Of a stretch of DNA of 64,000 nt, positions 1-8,362 are shown piece after piece. This DNA is from Flavobacterium pectinovorum (lineage in GTDB: Bacteria > Bacteroidota > Bacteroidia > Flavobacteriales > Flavobacteriaceae), in contig NZ_FRBX01000006.1 in NCBI RefSeq assembly GCF_900142715.1, forward strand, positions 343,658 through 407,657, in the 5' to 3' direction. The position numbers were made by a program, and so were the translations under genes. Positions within the stretch are counted from its first letter, which is position 1, and each line of letters begins with the position of its first letter. The notes beneath the pieces are model-generated. The model made no database searches, was not told where the DNA came from, and saw nothing but the letters and a program-made list of their open reading frames with translations.

Positions 1-37
1 ATTAAATTATCAGCTTCAGGCTTTACAAACTTAGGTT

Positions 38-1093
38 ATGAATATTGGTAAAGAAATATTATTCTTTTTTGGTGCTTTGGGCGCATTCAACGGATTTATT
101 CTGAGTGCGTACTTTTTCTTTTTTACCAGAAAAAAATATCTGACTAATCTTTTTCTAGGCTCGTTGCTTTTAGCTTTAAGTATCAGGGTTACTGTCACGG
201 TTTTTGTTTATTTTAATAATGCGTTGCTAAAAACGTATCTTCAAATCGGACTTTCGTCTTGTTTATTAATTGGCCCTTTTTTATATTATTTTTTAAAAGC
301 GGGAATTCATTCTATTAATAAAATTCCTAAAACATGGAAATATCATTTGATGATTTGGTTCATTGCGATTTTTGGCATTGGATTTTTATTTCCATATCAA
401 AATTATCCGGTTTTATGGAACGACTATTTTGTAGCATTAATTTTTCTGCAATGGTTTAGTTACCTTTTTATATCAGGTTTTGAAAGTCGAATATTGCTTC
501 AAAAAATGATTCAACACTATAATAATACGACTCCGGCAGAAAAATGGTTCGGAATGATTTACTTAGGTAACGCGATTATTTTTCTTTTTTATTTTCTGGG
601 CTTTGCCAGAGTTTCGTTTATTTCGTGCGTTACAGGTTGTTTATCCTTTACATTTATTTTATATCTGGCTTTTTCGATTCTTTTATACCGAAAAAAAACG
701 GACGATTTGTTTCTGTTGAATATCTCAAAAGACAAAAAATCAGATCCAAAAGAAGCATCAATTTTAGCAGAAAAATTAGAAAAAATAATGCTGGAAAAGA
801 GTTTATACAAAAACCCGAATTTGAGTTTACAGGATTTATCCAATGAAATAAATATTTCAAGCCATCAATTATCACAATTTTTAAACAATAATCTGGGCAA
901 GAATTTTACAAGTTTTGTAAATGAATTTAGAATAAAAGAGGCTTGCAAAACCATAGTTTCAAATGATAAGCTCACATTAGAATCTATCGGCTATGATGTT
1001 GGTTTTAATTCGAAATCAACCTTTTTTGCTGCCTTTAAAAAACATACCGGAACAACGCCTTTAAACTTTCAAATTCAGGGATTTCAAGCCTAA
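38..1093 (+). CDS. Membrane-anchored AraC-family transcriptional regulator
   Basis: 351 residues. The first ~225 residues form about seven hydrophobic segments, for example around residues 7-30, 37-60, 70-90 and 105-120. A short linker leads to a C-terminal AraC/XylS double helix-turn-helix (about residues 240-345), with the typical end pattern of a second HTH around GYDVGFNSKSTFFAAFKKHTG. This architecture (multi-spanning N-terminus plus AraC DNA-binding domain) is common in Flavobacteriia; a sensory role is inferred, with no ligand visible. It lies 115 bases before the outer-membrane protein gene on the same strand, so it may regulate that gene. Window start leaves only 37 bases upstream. 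Confidence 0.85.
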   Translation: MNIGKEILFFFGALGAFNGFILSAYFFFFTRKKYLTNLFLGSLLLALSIRVTVTVFVYFNNALLKTYLQIGLSSCLLIGPFLYYFLKAGIHSINKIPKTWKYHLMIWFIAIFGIGFLFPYQNYPVLWNDYFVALIFLQWFSYLFISGFESRILLQKMIQHYNNTTPAEKWFGMIYLGNAIIFLFYFLGFARVSFISCVTGCLSFTFILYLAFSILLYRKKTDDLFLLNISKDKKSDPKEASILAEKLEKIMLEKSLYKNPNLSLQDLSNEINISSHQLSQFLNNNLGKNFTSFVNEFRIKEACKTIVSNDKLTLESIGYDVGFNSKSTFFAAFKKHTGTTPLNFQIQGFQA

Positions 1094-1163
1094 AACAGAG
1101 TATTGATTTATAAAATCGTACTCCTGAAATCTCTTTCCATTACCTCGTTTCGCGGTTTTGAGC

Positions 1164-1188
1164 TGACTTTTGTCACTACAAAAAGTCA
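1164..1188. promoter_or_regulatory. Imperfect inverted repeat upstream of outer-membrane gene
   Basis: TGACTTTTGT, then cact, then ACAAAAAGTCA: a 10-base inverted repeat with one bulged A, 20 bases before the ATG at 1209. It could be an mRNA 5' hairpin or an operator; the neighbouring AraC-type regulator makes the second reading possible but unproven. Confidence 0.35.
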
Positions 1189-1208
1189 AATCCTCAATCG
1201 CAAAATTT

Positions 1209-3386
1209 ATGAAGTTTTTAATCTCAGTTTTCATTCTTATTTATTGTTTTGTTTTTGCCTCGACAAATGCAAATGCACAAACTAAACCAACGATTCAGCC
1301 GAAAGTCGAACCTCAAAATAATGAGTTAAACGAAGTTGTAATAAAAAGACAGGCTTCCTTAATAAAGTACGGAGCAAACGGCAATATTGATGTAAACGTT
1401 GCCAACACCTTATTGGCCACAAGCAGTTCTGTAAATGAAGTATTAAGCAGAGTTCCGAACGTTGTCGTTGCCGAAGGACAAATTAGTGTTCTGGGAAAAG
1501 GTGAAGCCATTATTTACCTGAACGGAATTTTGATTAATTACGAACGTTTTGCCGCGATTCCGGTTTCACAAATTTTAAAAATAGAAGTAATCTCCAATCC
1601 ATCTTCAAAATATGATGCAGAAGGAAAAGCGGTGATCAATATTATTACCAAAAGAAATATCGAAAACGGAATAATGGGAACGGCAAGCCAGCAAGTTACA
1701 GTTTCAGAATTTGCTGGAACAAGCACCAATACACTTTTAGATTTTAATTATACAAAAGGAAAATTTTCGTTTATAACCAATTACGGATTACAATTAGGAA
1801 AAGGCAGAGAACTTTTATACACAACAAGAACACGGCCAAATCCTGATGAATTTATGCGATCTCAACTAACCACAGATTGGAAACGTCAGTTTAATAATTA
1901 CTCCAATTTTGGTTTTGGATTGCAATATGCTTTTTCTGATAAGGATTATATTTCTCTGGCTTATAGCGGAAATATTGAAGATTTGGGCGGAGTTGTTGAA
2001 AGCCGAAATTCAATTGAAGATAATACAGGAACTAATTTTTATGCAACGGATATTGCTAAAAATGATGTTTTACTAAATCAGTTCATCAATTTAAATTACA
2101 ATATGATCACGGATGCTAAAGGTTCATCATTATTTATAGGAACTCAATATTCAAATTATAATGGAACCATACATGACTTCATTAACGAGAACAGTCTTGA
2201 AAATGAGGTTAATACCGAAAAATACTTAAAGAATAATGTTGCTAATGGTATAAATATAATAATGGCACAGGTAGATTATTCTAAAAAAAACAATAAAAAC
2301 ACAAAGCTGGAAACAGGAGCAAAGTTTAGTCATGCGACTATAAATTCGGGCACAGATTTTTTGATTGCAAATCCGGAAGACGAAGTTTTTGAGTTGGATA
2401 GTGAACTCTCAAGTGATTTCTCTTATAAAGAAAAAATTGGTGCAGCGTATTTTAATTATGGAAATTCCTGGGGCGAAAAGTTTAATTTTTCGGTTGGTGC
2501 ACGTGGTGAGTACACAAATTATGAATTATTTACAAACGCAAACGGAAGCAGAAAATTCAGTAAAAGTTACGGAAATATTTTTCCGAACCTGCTTTTAAAT
2601 TTCGATCTCTCGGATGATTTAAAAGCTCACGCTTCGTATGTTTCCAGAATTACAAGACCAAGATATCAGGCATTAAATCCGTATGTTATTTATCAGGATC
2701 CGTTTACGACAATTGAAGGAAATCCGAATTTATTGCCCGAAAAAATTCATGCTTTTGAAATTGGAGCGATGTACAAAAAGTTTGATTTTAAAATGGGATA
2801 TACCTATAAAACAGATCCTATTTCTGCCGCAGCTTTACGTGGCGATACACCAAACAGTTATATTTTGAGATCTTTAAATCTCGAGAAAGAGCATTCTTAT
2901 TTTGCTTCAATTTCAAGATCGTTTACTTCAAAATGGTGGACTTCTACCAATACCGTAAGTATGAATTTAACCAAAGCGGTTGATAATGCATATGCCTACG
3001 CTTTAGGACCTGTAAAACCTCAAATCTATTTGTATTCGAATAATACGTTTACAATTCCGGATTGGTTTAAAATTCAATTGCTTGCCTGGTATTTGGGCGA
3101 TAAAAGTTACGGTTTACGAAGCGATAATAGCAGATCAACAGTTACCTTAGGTATTGAAAGAAACTTTTTTAAAGATGCCTTAAAACTCAATTTCACGGCA
3201 AATGATATTTTTCACGATTTTATGGTTTCAGGAAATTATACAGTCGGGCAAACCGAAATTTATTATCACAGAACTTATACCTCAAATTACTTTAAATTGA
3301 TCGCAACTTATAGTTTCGGGAATTCTAAAAAGACAAATTATAAGAAATCTGAGATTGGGGAGACGGAGAATAATAGAGCGAGGTAA
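1209..3386 (+). CDS. Outer-membrane beta-barrel (TonB-receptor-like) protein
   Basis: 725 residues from the ATG at 1209. A TTG 39 bases upstream would extend it, but 1209 places a clean signal peptide (hydrophobic MKFLISVFILIYCFVFA, cleavage near NANAQ) at the N-terminus. Residues ~35-150 resemble a TonB-receptor plug (VNEVLSRVPNV, a LNGILI segment, then an IEVISNPSSKYDAEG motif typical of the plug end). The remainder is a long beta-barrel of the OMP_b-brl_3 type, with many aromatic/glycine alternations. There is no carboxypeptidase-like N-terminal domain. It probably sits in the outer membrane as a receptor or transporter; the substrate is unknown. A terminator follows directly. Confidence 0.85.
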   Translation: MKFLISVFILIYCFVFASTNANAQTKPTIQPKVEPQNNELNEVVIKRQASLIKYGANGNIDVNVANTLLATSSSVNEVLSRVPNVVVAEGQISVLGKGEAIIYLNGILINYERFAAIPVSQILKIEVISNPSSKYDAEGKAVINIITKRNIENGIMGTASQQVTVSEFAGTSTNTLLDFNYTKGKFSFITNYGLQLGKGRELLYTTRTRPNPDEFMRSQLTTDWKRQFNNYSNFGFGLQYAFSDKDYISLAYSGNIEDLGGVVESRNSIEDNTGTNFYATDIAKNDVLLNQFINLNYNMITDAKGSSLFIGTQYSNYNGTIHDFINENSLENEVNTEKYLKNNVANGINIIMAQVDYSKKNNKNTKLETGAKFSHATINSGTDFLIANPEDEVFELDSELSSDFSYKEKIGAAYFNYGNSWGEKFNFSVGARGEYTNYELFTNANGSRKFSKSYGNIFPNLLLNFDLSDDLKAHASYVSRITRPRYQALNPYVIYQDPFTTIEGNPNLLPEKIHAFEIGAMYKKFDFKMGYTYKTDPISAAALRGDTPNSYILRSLNLEKEHSYFASISRSFTSKWWTSTNTVSMNLTKAVDNAYAYALGPVKPQIYLYSNNTFTIPDWFKIQLLAWYLGDKSYGLRSDNSRSTVTLGIERNFFKDALKLNFTANDIFHDFMVSGNYTVGQTEIYYHRTYTSNYFKLIATYSFGNSKKTNYKKSEIGETENNRAR

Positions 3387-3390
3387 TGCA

Positions 3391-3418
3391 AAAAGGTTTC
3401 ACGAAAGTGAAACCTTTT
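3391..3418 (+). terminator. Intrinsic terminator after outer-membrane gene
   Basis: Stem AAAAGGTTTCAC / GTGAAACCTTTT with loop gaaa (12 bp perfect). It begins 4 bases after the stop codon. The T-tract lies within the 3' arm. Confidence 0.8.
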
Positions 3419-3460
3419 ACTATGAATTTTAAATTAACCTATTTTGTTTGTGATCTCTCC

Positions 3461-3512
3461 TTCGAAATGACATAAAATGAGAAAAACTTTGCGTCTTCGC
3501 GTCTTTGCGCGA
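3461..3512 (+). repeat. Intergenic repeat family D copy (CTTTGCG type)
   Basis: The stretch starting TTCGAAATGACA and ending in CTTTGCGTCTTCGCG is a diverged direct copy of 50299-50346; both contain an AAATGAGAAAAA core followed by CTTTGCGTCTT. It fills the spacer between the outer-membrane gene and aspartate kinase, together with the terminator at 3391. Confidence 0.6.
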
Positions 3513-3544
3513 AATATGTTAGCGTTACTTACCTTCTAAAAGTC

Positions 3545-4804
3545 TTAATTAAGTTCCTTAGTCACAATTTGCATTGTTTCTCTACTCACTTGTTTCAATA
3601 AAACAGCTTTATTTTCTTCAACTGTTTGTGCGGCGTTTTCTGTAAAGTGACGAATTGTATATAAAGTCACATTTTCGCTATAATCTACTTTGAATTTTTT
3701 CGAAAGAATGGCATTCAAATCATTAAAATTTCCAAATTTATCTTCTACACAAACAGAAAAACTAATCGCCGAGTTCTGAATTAAGTTTACTTTGATTTTG
3801 AATTCGTGGAATAAACCAAAAATCTCGCTAATATTTTCTTCCATGATAAAAGAAAAATCTATTGATGAAAGAGAAATTAAAAGCTGTTCTCTTTTTACAA
3901 TAAAACATGGATATTGCGGCTCAAGATCAACACCTTTAGAAACGCAGGTTCCTTTGAGTAATGGATTGATGAAAGATTTTACATATAATGGAATCTCTTT
4001 TTTCTGTAAAGGCTGTAATGTTTTTGGGTGAATAACCGTCGCGCCGTAAAAAGCCAATTCGATTGCTTCACGATACGAAATTTGGTTTAGCAAACTCGCA
4101 TTTTCAAAATAACGCGGATCTGCATTCATAACTCCGGGAACGTCTTTCCAAATTGTTACGCTTTCGGCTCCAAGGCAATAAGCAAAAATTCCGGCAGTGT
4201 AATCAGAACCTTCACGACCAAGAGTTGTAGTGAAATTGTTTTCATCAGCACCTAAAAATCCTTGTGTAATATTTAAAGTTTTTCTTGGTACATTTTTGCT
4301 GATAAGCTCTTCTGTTGCTTCCCAGTCTACTTCGGCATCTCTATAGTTTGCATTTGTTTTGATGAAATTACGAACGTCAAGCCAATTTGTCTGGATACCC
4401 ATAAAATTCATGAAATGACTTAAAATTGTAGTCGAAATCAATTCTCCAAAACTCACAATCTGATCATAAACGAAATTGTAATTTGGAGATTTATTATGTG
4501 CCAAAAAATATTCCAGTTCAGTAAACTGAGCATCTACGGCAGCAAAAACTTCATGTTTTTCATTTTCAAATAAATCTAATACTATTTGATTGTGATAATT
4601 TTTAATTTCCTGTACAGATGAATTCAACTCTGGTGATTGATCAAAATAATTCTTGATAACAACTTCAAGAGCATTTGTGGTTTTTCCCATAGCCGAAACT
4701 ACCAAAATCACATCTTCATAACCCACTTTTTGTAAAACGTCATATACGTTTTTAATTCCCGCAGCATCTTTTACCGATGCACCACCAAATTTAAATACTC
4801 TCAT
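3545..4804 (-). CDS. lysC: Aspartate kinase (monofunctional)
   Basis: 419 residues from the ATG at 4804; an upstream in-frame ATG at 4837 would add 11 residues without family support. It catalyses L-aspartate + ATP to 4-phospho-aspartate, the first step toward Lys, Thr, Met and diaminopimelate. The N-terminus VFKFGGASV is the kinase KFGG(A/T)S signature. Later motifs include TTLGREGSDYTA (substrate/nucleotide site) and WKDVPGVMNADPR. Roughly the last 130 residues form the ACT regulatory region, suggesting allosteric control. It is not fused to homoserine dehydrogenase. The acetyltransferase gene lies upstream, separated by a palindromic repeat that may terminate transcription. Confidence 0.93.
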   Translation of the reverse strand: MRVFKFGGASVKDAAGIKNVYDVLQKVGYEDVILVVSAMGKTTNALEVVIKNYFDQSPELNSSVQEIKNYHNQIVLDLFENEKHEVFAAVDAQFTELEYFLAHNKSPNYNFVYDQIVSFGELISTTILSHFMNFMGIQTNWLDVRNFIKTNANYRDAEVDWEATEELISKNVPRKTLNITQGFLGADENNFTTTLGREGSDYTAGIFAYCLGAESVTIWKDVPGVMNADPRYFENASLLNQISYREAIELAFYGATVIHPKTLQPLQKKEIPLYVKSFINPLLKGTCVSKGVDLEPQYPCFIVKREQLLISLSSIDFSFIMEENISEIFGLFHEFKIKVNLIQNSAISFSVCVEDKFGNFNDLNAILSKKFKVDYSENVTLYTIRHFTENAAQTVEENKAVLLKQVSRETMQIVTKELN

Positions 4805-4866
4805 TATTAATTTTAGATTTTTAATTTTAGATTTCAAATGAATGAAATCTGCTATTTTTTATGGTT

Positions 4867-4925
4867 GCCACGAATTTCACAAATTAACACAAATTAAATT
4901 CGTGTAGATTCGTGAAATTCGTGGC
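4867..4925. repeat. Palindromic repeat family B (GCCACGAATT type)
   Basis: Perfect 14-base arms GCCACGAATTTCAC (4867-4880) and GTGAAATTCGTGGC (4912-4925) flank an AT-rich 31-base loop. Related copies are at 20464-20550 and 32742-32777, with a partial copy near 38337-38358. Confidence 0.7.
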
Positions 4926-4935
4926 TAATATTTTT

Positions 4936-5424
4936 TTAATTTTTCTCTAAGAAAGAATTAATTCCGTCCTGATCCATTTGAACAACTTGCCATCCGTCAA
5001 GAATTCTTGCGCCAGAATTCTTGTAGAAATTTACAGCCGGTGTATTCCAGTCCAAAACATTCCATTCAACTCTTCTCACATTATCTTTTTTTCCCTGTTT
5101 CATAATTTCGGCATAAAGTGCAGATCCCAAACCGGTACCACGCATTTTTTCCTTTACAATTAAGTCTTCAAGGTGAATTGTTTTTCCTTTCCAGGTAGAG
5201 TAACGGTAGTAGTATAATGCGATTCCAACAATTTCTTTTTGCTGTTTCTCACTTTCAATTTCGGCTACAAAAACATTAAATAATGGTTTTTCGCCAAAAC
5301 CGTCACGTATTAAATCTTCTTCGGTTATAACAACAGCTTCAGGCTCTTTTTCGAATATTGCCAACTCCTGTATCAGTTCCAAAACCGCTTTCATGTCTTC
5401 AGGATTTCCCTTTCTAATATTCAT
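4936..5424 (-). CDS. GNAT-family N-acetyltransferase (diamine-acetyltransferase-like)
   Basis: 162 residues, a complete single GNAT domain. It starts MNIRKGNPEDMKAVLELIQELA, the first strand-helix of the fold. The acetyl-CoA binding motif is around residues 87-101 (VKEKMRGTGLGSAL, matching RxxGxG/A), followed by WNVLDWNTPAVNFYKNSGA near the C-terminus. This pattern resembles spermidine/spermine and thialysine acetyltransferases, so a polyamine or small amine substrate is plausible but not proven. A strong promoter match lies upstream at 5495-5523, and fbp is divergent. Confidence 0.85.
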   Translation of the reverse strand: MNIRKGNPEDMKAVLELIQELAIFEKEPEAVVITEEDLIRDGFGEKPLFNVFVAEIESEKQQKEIVGIALYYYRYSTWKGKTIHLEDLIVKEKMRGTGLGSALYAEIMKQGKKDNVRRVEWNVLDWNTPAVNFYKNSGARILDGWQVVQMDQDGINSFLEKN

Positions 5425-5494
5425 TATTCTTATTATTAATTATTTATAAAGCCAAAAAATATGCTTTTACTGTATTCTTTTTGCCTTTAATTAG

Positions 5495-5523
5495 CAAATA
5501 TACAATAGTAGCAAACTAACAAA
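5495..5523 (-). promoter_or_regulatory. Bacteroidota-type promoter for the acetyltransferase gene
   Basis: On the minus strand: TTTG (5520-5523), 17 bases, TATATTTG (5495-5502). This matches the TTG/TTTG ... TAnnTTTG consensus. It points toward the gene ending at 4936, leaving a ~65-base 5' UTR. Confidence 0.6.
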
Positions 5524-5594
5524 ATAATTTTTAAATCATTCTCACAAAATAAGCGATATTTGTGACTTAAAATTAAAACTATAACGATATAGCA

Positions 5595-6602
5595 ATGGAA
5601 GAACGCAATAAAACACTGGGAGAGTTTATTATTGAGAACCAAAAAGCATTTCAGTATTCGTCGGGAGAACTTTCCCGAATACTCAACTCTATACGTTTGG
5701 CGGCAAAGGTCGTCAACTATAAAGTTAACAAAGCCGGGTTAGTGGATATTATTGGCGCCGTGGGCGAACAAAATATTCAGGGAGAAGAGCAGCAAAAATT
5801 AGATGTGTATGCAAACGAAGTATTTATTCAGACGTTAATAAACCGTGAGATTGTCTGTGGAATTGCTTCAGAAGAAAATGACGATTTTATAACAGTTCAG
5901 GGGAGCGACAACTGTCATAATAATAAGTACGTTATCTTAATGGATCCGCTTGACGGATCTTCAAATATTGATGTCAATGTTTCTCTGGGAACTATTTTTT
6001 CGGTTTTTAGAAGAATCACACCAATTGGTACTCCGGTTACAAGCGAGGATTTTTTACAACCGGGAGTAAATCAGGTGGCGGCAGGATATGTAATTTACGG
6101 AACATCGACCATGTTGGTTTATACAACAGGTTTTGGCGTAAATGGTTTTACACTGAATCCGGCAATCGGAACGTTTTATTTGTCACATCCAAATATGAAA
6201 TTTCCAAAAGACGGACATATTTATTCTGTAAACGAAGGAAACTATGTGCATTTTCCGCAGGGCGTAAAAAACTACATTAAATATTGCCAGCGTGAAGAAG
6301 ATGACAGACCTTATACTTCAAGATATATTGGAAGTCTGGTTTCTGATTTTCATCGAAATATGATCAAAGGCGGGATTTATATTTATCCAACAAGTTCAAA
6401 AGCACCAAAAGGAAAGCTACGTTTGTTATATGAATGTAATCCGATGGCATTTATTGCCGAACAGGCTGGAGGAAAAGCAACAGACGGTTTTGGAAGAATT
6501 ATGGAAATCCAGCCAACGGAATTGCATCAAAGAGTTCCTTTTTTCTGCGGAAGTCAAAATATGGTAGAAAAAGCTGAGCAATTTATGGCAGAAGCTGAAT
6601 AG
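5595..6602 (+). CDS. fbp: Fructose-1,6-bisphosphatase, class I
   Basis: 335 residues, the usual length. It hydrolyses fructose 1,6-bisphosphate to fructose 6-phosphate in gluconeogenesis (cytoplasm, Mg2+-dependent). Visible motifs are GEEQQKLDVYANE, the ASEEND metal site, the signature DPLDGSSNID (residues 117-126), YGTSTMLVYTTG, and YECNPMAFIAEQAGGKATDG, the conserved C-terminal metal/substrate motif. Monocistronic: a divergent gene lies upstream and a strong terminator hairpin at 6630 downstream. A GATATTTG element at 5555-5562 is a near match to the -7 box. Confidence 0.96.
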   Translation: MEERNKTLGEFIIENQKAFQYSSGELSRILNSIRLAAKVVNYKVNKAGLVDIIGAVGEQNIQGEEQQKLDVYANEVFIQTLINREIVCGIASEENDDFITVQGSDNCHNNKYVILMDPLDGSSNIDVNVSLGTIFSVFRRITPIGTPVTSEDFLQPGVNQVAAGYVIYGTSTMLVYTTGFGVNGFTLNPAIGTFYLSHPNMKFPKDGHIYSVNEGNYVHFPQGVKNYIKYCQREEDDRPYTSRYIGSLVSDFHRNMIKGGIYIYPTSSKAPKGKLRLLYECNPMAFIAEQAGGKATDGFGRIMEIQPTELHQRVPFFCGSQNMVEKAEQFMAEAE

Positions 6603-6724
6603 TTTACAGTCTCAGTTTTCAGTTACAGCAAACCCGACAGATTTTAAAAATCTGTCGGGTTTATACTTTAATTTCGATCTTAGTTTTGGACTCAATTTAA
6701 AACTGTAAACTGAGACTGTAAACT
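6601..6724. repeat. Nested inverted repeats between fbp and terB-like gene
   Basis: Outer arms AGTTTACAGTCTCAGTTT (6601-6618) and AAACTGAGACTGTAAACT (6707-6724) are an 18-base perfect inverted repeat enclosing the terminator hairpin at 6630-6662. It spans the whole convergent spacer, overlapping the last two bases of fbp. Confidence 0.75.
6630..6662. terminator. Bidirectional intrinsic terminator
   Basis: AAACCCGACAGATTTT (6630-6645) pairs with AAAATCTGTCGGGTTT (6647-6662). A- and T-runs flank the GC-rich core, so it can act for both convergent genes. Confidence 0.75.
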
Positions 6725-6729
6725 GAATA

Positions 6730-7161
6730 CTATTTATGCATGTGCTGCATTTCGTAAACAAAAGTGTCAGCATCTACTTTTTTGTCTACTAAGGACAATG
6801 CTTTTGCAATGATATAATTTACGTTGCTTGGCGTAAAACCTAAAGCAATTCCTAACTTTCTTAACATTACCTCTTGTTGGTCTTCAAGATGATGATCAAC
6901 ATGCACCATTCTTGTTAAATCGTATAAACGCTCTAATCGCTGAACATGTAAATAAGGAGGATTGATTGGGTATTTTAATGGGTCGTTTAGAATTTCTTCG
7001 TATTCAGTTTCTGAAATTTCTAAACGTGAAGCTAATTTATCTAAGAAATTTTTTTCTTCAGGATGAACAATTCCATCTGCTAATGCTACACGAACAATAG
7101 CTGAAAAGTGACCTTTATTTCTTTGTTTGAATTCGCTATCGAATAAATCTGAAAATGACAT
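6730..7161 (-). CDS. TerB-family (tellurite-resistance-like) cytoplasmic protein
   Basis: 143 residues, all-helical and acidic, no signal peptide. The segment FSAIVRVALADGIVHPEEKNFLDKLASRLEIS (residues ~20-50) shows the TerB/DjlA-like motif in which a DGxxxxxE loop can bind metal. The C-terminal half is helical, with DHHLEDQQEVMLRKLGIALG. Function in Flavobacteriia is unknown; the TerB name does not imply tellurite resistance here. On the minus strand a TATATTTG box at 7184-7191 could serve as its -7 element. Expressed alone, converging on fbp. Confidence 0.8.
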   Translation of the reverse strand: MSFSDLFDSEFKQRNKGHFSAIVRVALADGIVHPEEKNFLDKLASRLEISETEYEEILNDPLKYPINPPYLHVQRLERLYDLTRMVHVDHHLEDQQEVMLRKLGIALGFTPSNVNYIIAKALSLVDKKVDADTFVYEMQHMHK

Positions 7162-7333
7162 AATTATGGAGTTTTATATCACGCAAATATAAATCTTATT
7201 TTAAATTAATAATTTTAATTTTCTCATAAAATTTAACTTTATTTTCTACGTTGATTTAATATCGGGGTTTCTCAGTTTTTTCAAAATAAATCGTAAGTTT
7301 ACCACCCCTTAATCAATTAATACCATTATACCT

Positions 7334-7927
7334 ATGTCAGAATTTTGGATTTATTTTCAGATAGGATTGAAGCACGTTTTAGATATTCACGCTTATGATC
7401 ACGTTCTTTTTTTAATCGCATTAACAGTTCCTTATACCTTTAAAGACTGGAAAAGAATTTTACTTTTGGTTACAGTTTTCACAGTTGGTCATACCTTAGC
7501 TCTGGTGCTTTCTGTTTTTGGAATCATAGCCGTAAAAGTAAGCCTGGTTGAGTTTTTAATTCCTACTACAATTCTCATAACCGCTTTTTTCCATCTTTTT
7601 ACAGCAGGAAAAGCAACTAAAAATGACGGACTGAACTTGATATTTTTTGTAACATTGTTTTTTGGGATAATTCACGGACTTGGTTTCTCCAATTATTTTA
7701 AAACAATTTTAGGAGGTTCCGCAACATCAAAATTACTACCTTTAGGGGAATTTGCGTTGGGTATCGAAACTGCACAACTAGTTGTTGTTTTTGTAGTTTT
7801 GTTATTATCATATATAGTGCAAACCGTATTTCGTTTTTCAAAACGCGATTGGGCACTTGTAATGTCGGCTTTTATTATCGGAGTTGTAATTCCGATGATT
7901 GTAGAAAGCCCAATTTGGAACAGATAA
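7334..7927 (+). CDS. HupE/UreJ-family membrane protein
   Basis: 197 residues with about five to six hydrophobic helices. The N-terminal GLKHVLDIHAYDHVLFLIAL and the later GIIHGLGFSNYF match the HupE/UreJ_2 family, whose conserved His/Asp residues suggest metal (nickel or similar) handling. No hydrogenase or urease genes are in the window, so the metal and role are open. It leads a tight run: the next gene starts 6 bases after its stop, and the protease gene abuts that one. A TAAGTTTA element (7294-7301) is a near -7 box. Confidence 0.8.
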   Translation: MSEFWIYFQIGLKHVLDIHAYDHVLFLIALTVPYTFKDWKRILLLVTVFTVGHTLALVLSVFGIIAVKVSLVEFLIPTTILITAFFHLFTAGKATKNDGLNLIFFVTLFFGIIHGLGFSNYFKTILGGSATSKLLPLGEFALGIETAQLVVVFVVLLLSYIVQTVFRFSKRDWALVMSAFIIGVVIPMIVESPIWNR

Positions 7928-7933
7928 AATTAA

Positions 7934-8362
7934 ATGGAAATAAAATTAAATAAATACGATAAAGCGTATCTTCGAATTGCCAAAGAATGGAGTTTGCTAT
8001 CTTATTGCAAGCGTAAACAAGTAGGCGCGATTATCGTAAAAGATCGAATGATTATCTCTGATGGTTACAACGGTACACCATCGGGATTTGAAAATTGCTG
8101 CGAAGACGAAGACGGATTAACGCGCTGGGATGTTCTGCATGCCGAAGCAAATGCGATTTTAAAAGTAGCACGATCAACACAATCCTGTGAAGGAGCAACA
8201 TTGTATATTACACTTTCGCCCTGCAAAGAATGCAGTAAATTAATACATCAGTCAGGGATAAAAAGAGTTGTTTATCAGGATGGTTATCGTGACGATTCAG
8301 GAATTCAGTTTTTAATAAAAGCAGGTATCGAAGTTGAACATATTCCTGTTTTAGAAGAATAA
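7934..8362 (+). CDS. Deoxycytidylate (dCMP) deaminase-family protein
   Basis: 142 residues. Zn-dependent deaminase converting dCMP to dUMP for dTTP synthesis (ComEB/dCMP deaminase group). The zinc motif is present as H69-A-E71 plus PC97-KE-C100, and the N-terminal YLRIAKEWSLLSYCKRKQVGAI matches the dCMP-deaminase subgroup better than cytidine or tRNA deaminases. The stop TAA is directly followed by the ATG of the S41 protease gene (zero spacing), so the two are co-transcribed and probably translationally coupled. Confidence 0.88.
   Translation: MEIKLNKYDKAYLRIAKEWSLLSYCKRKQVGAIIVKDRMIISDGYNGTPSGFENCCEDEDGLTRWDVLHAEANAILKVARSTQSCEGATLYITLSPCKECSKLIHQSGIKRVVYQDGYRDDSGIQFLIKAGIEVEHIPVLEE

Noticed and set aside
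1103..1285. 60-residue frame overlapping the start of the outer-membrane protein gene
   Set aside because: Different frame from the signal peptide of the beta-barrel protein, with no family pattern.
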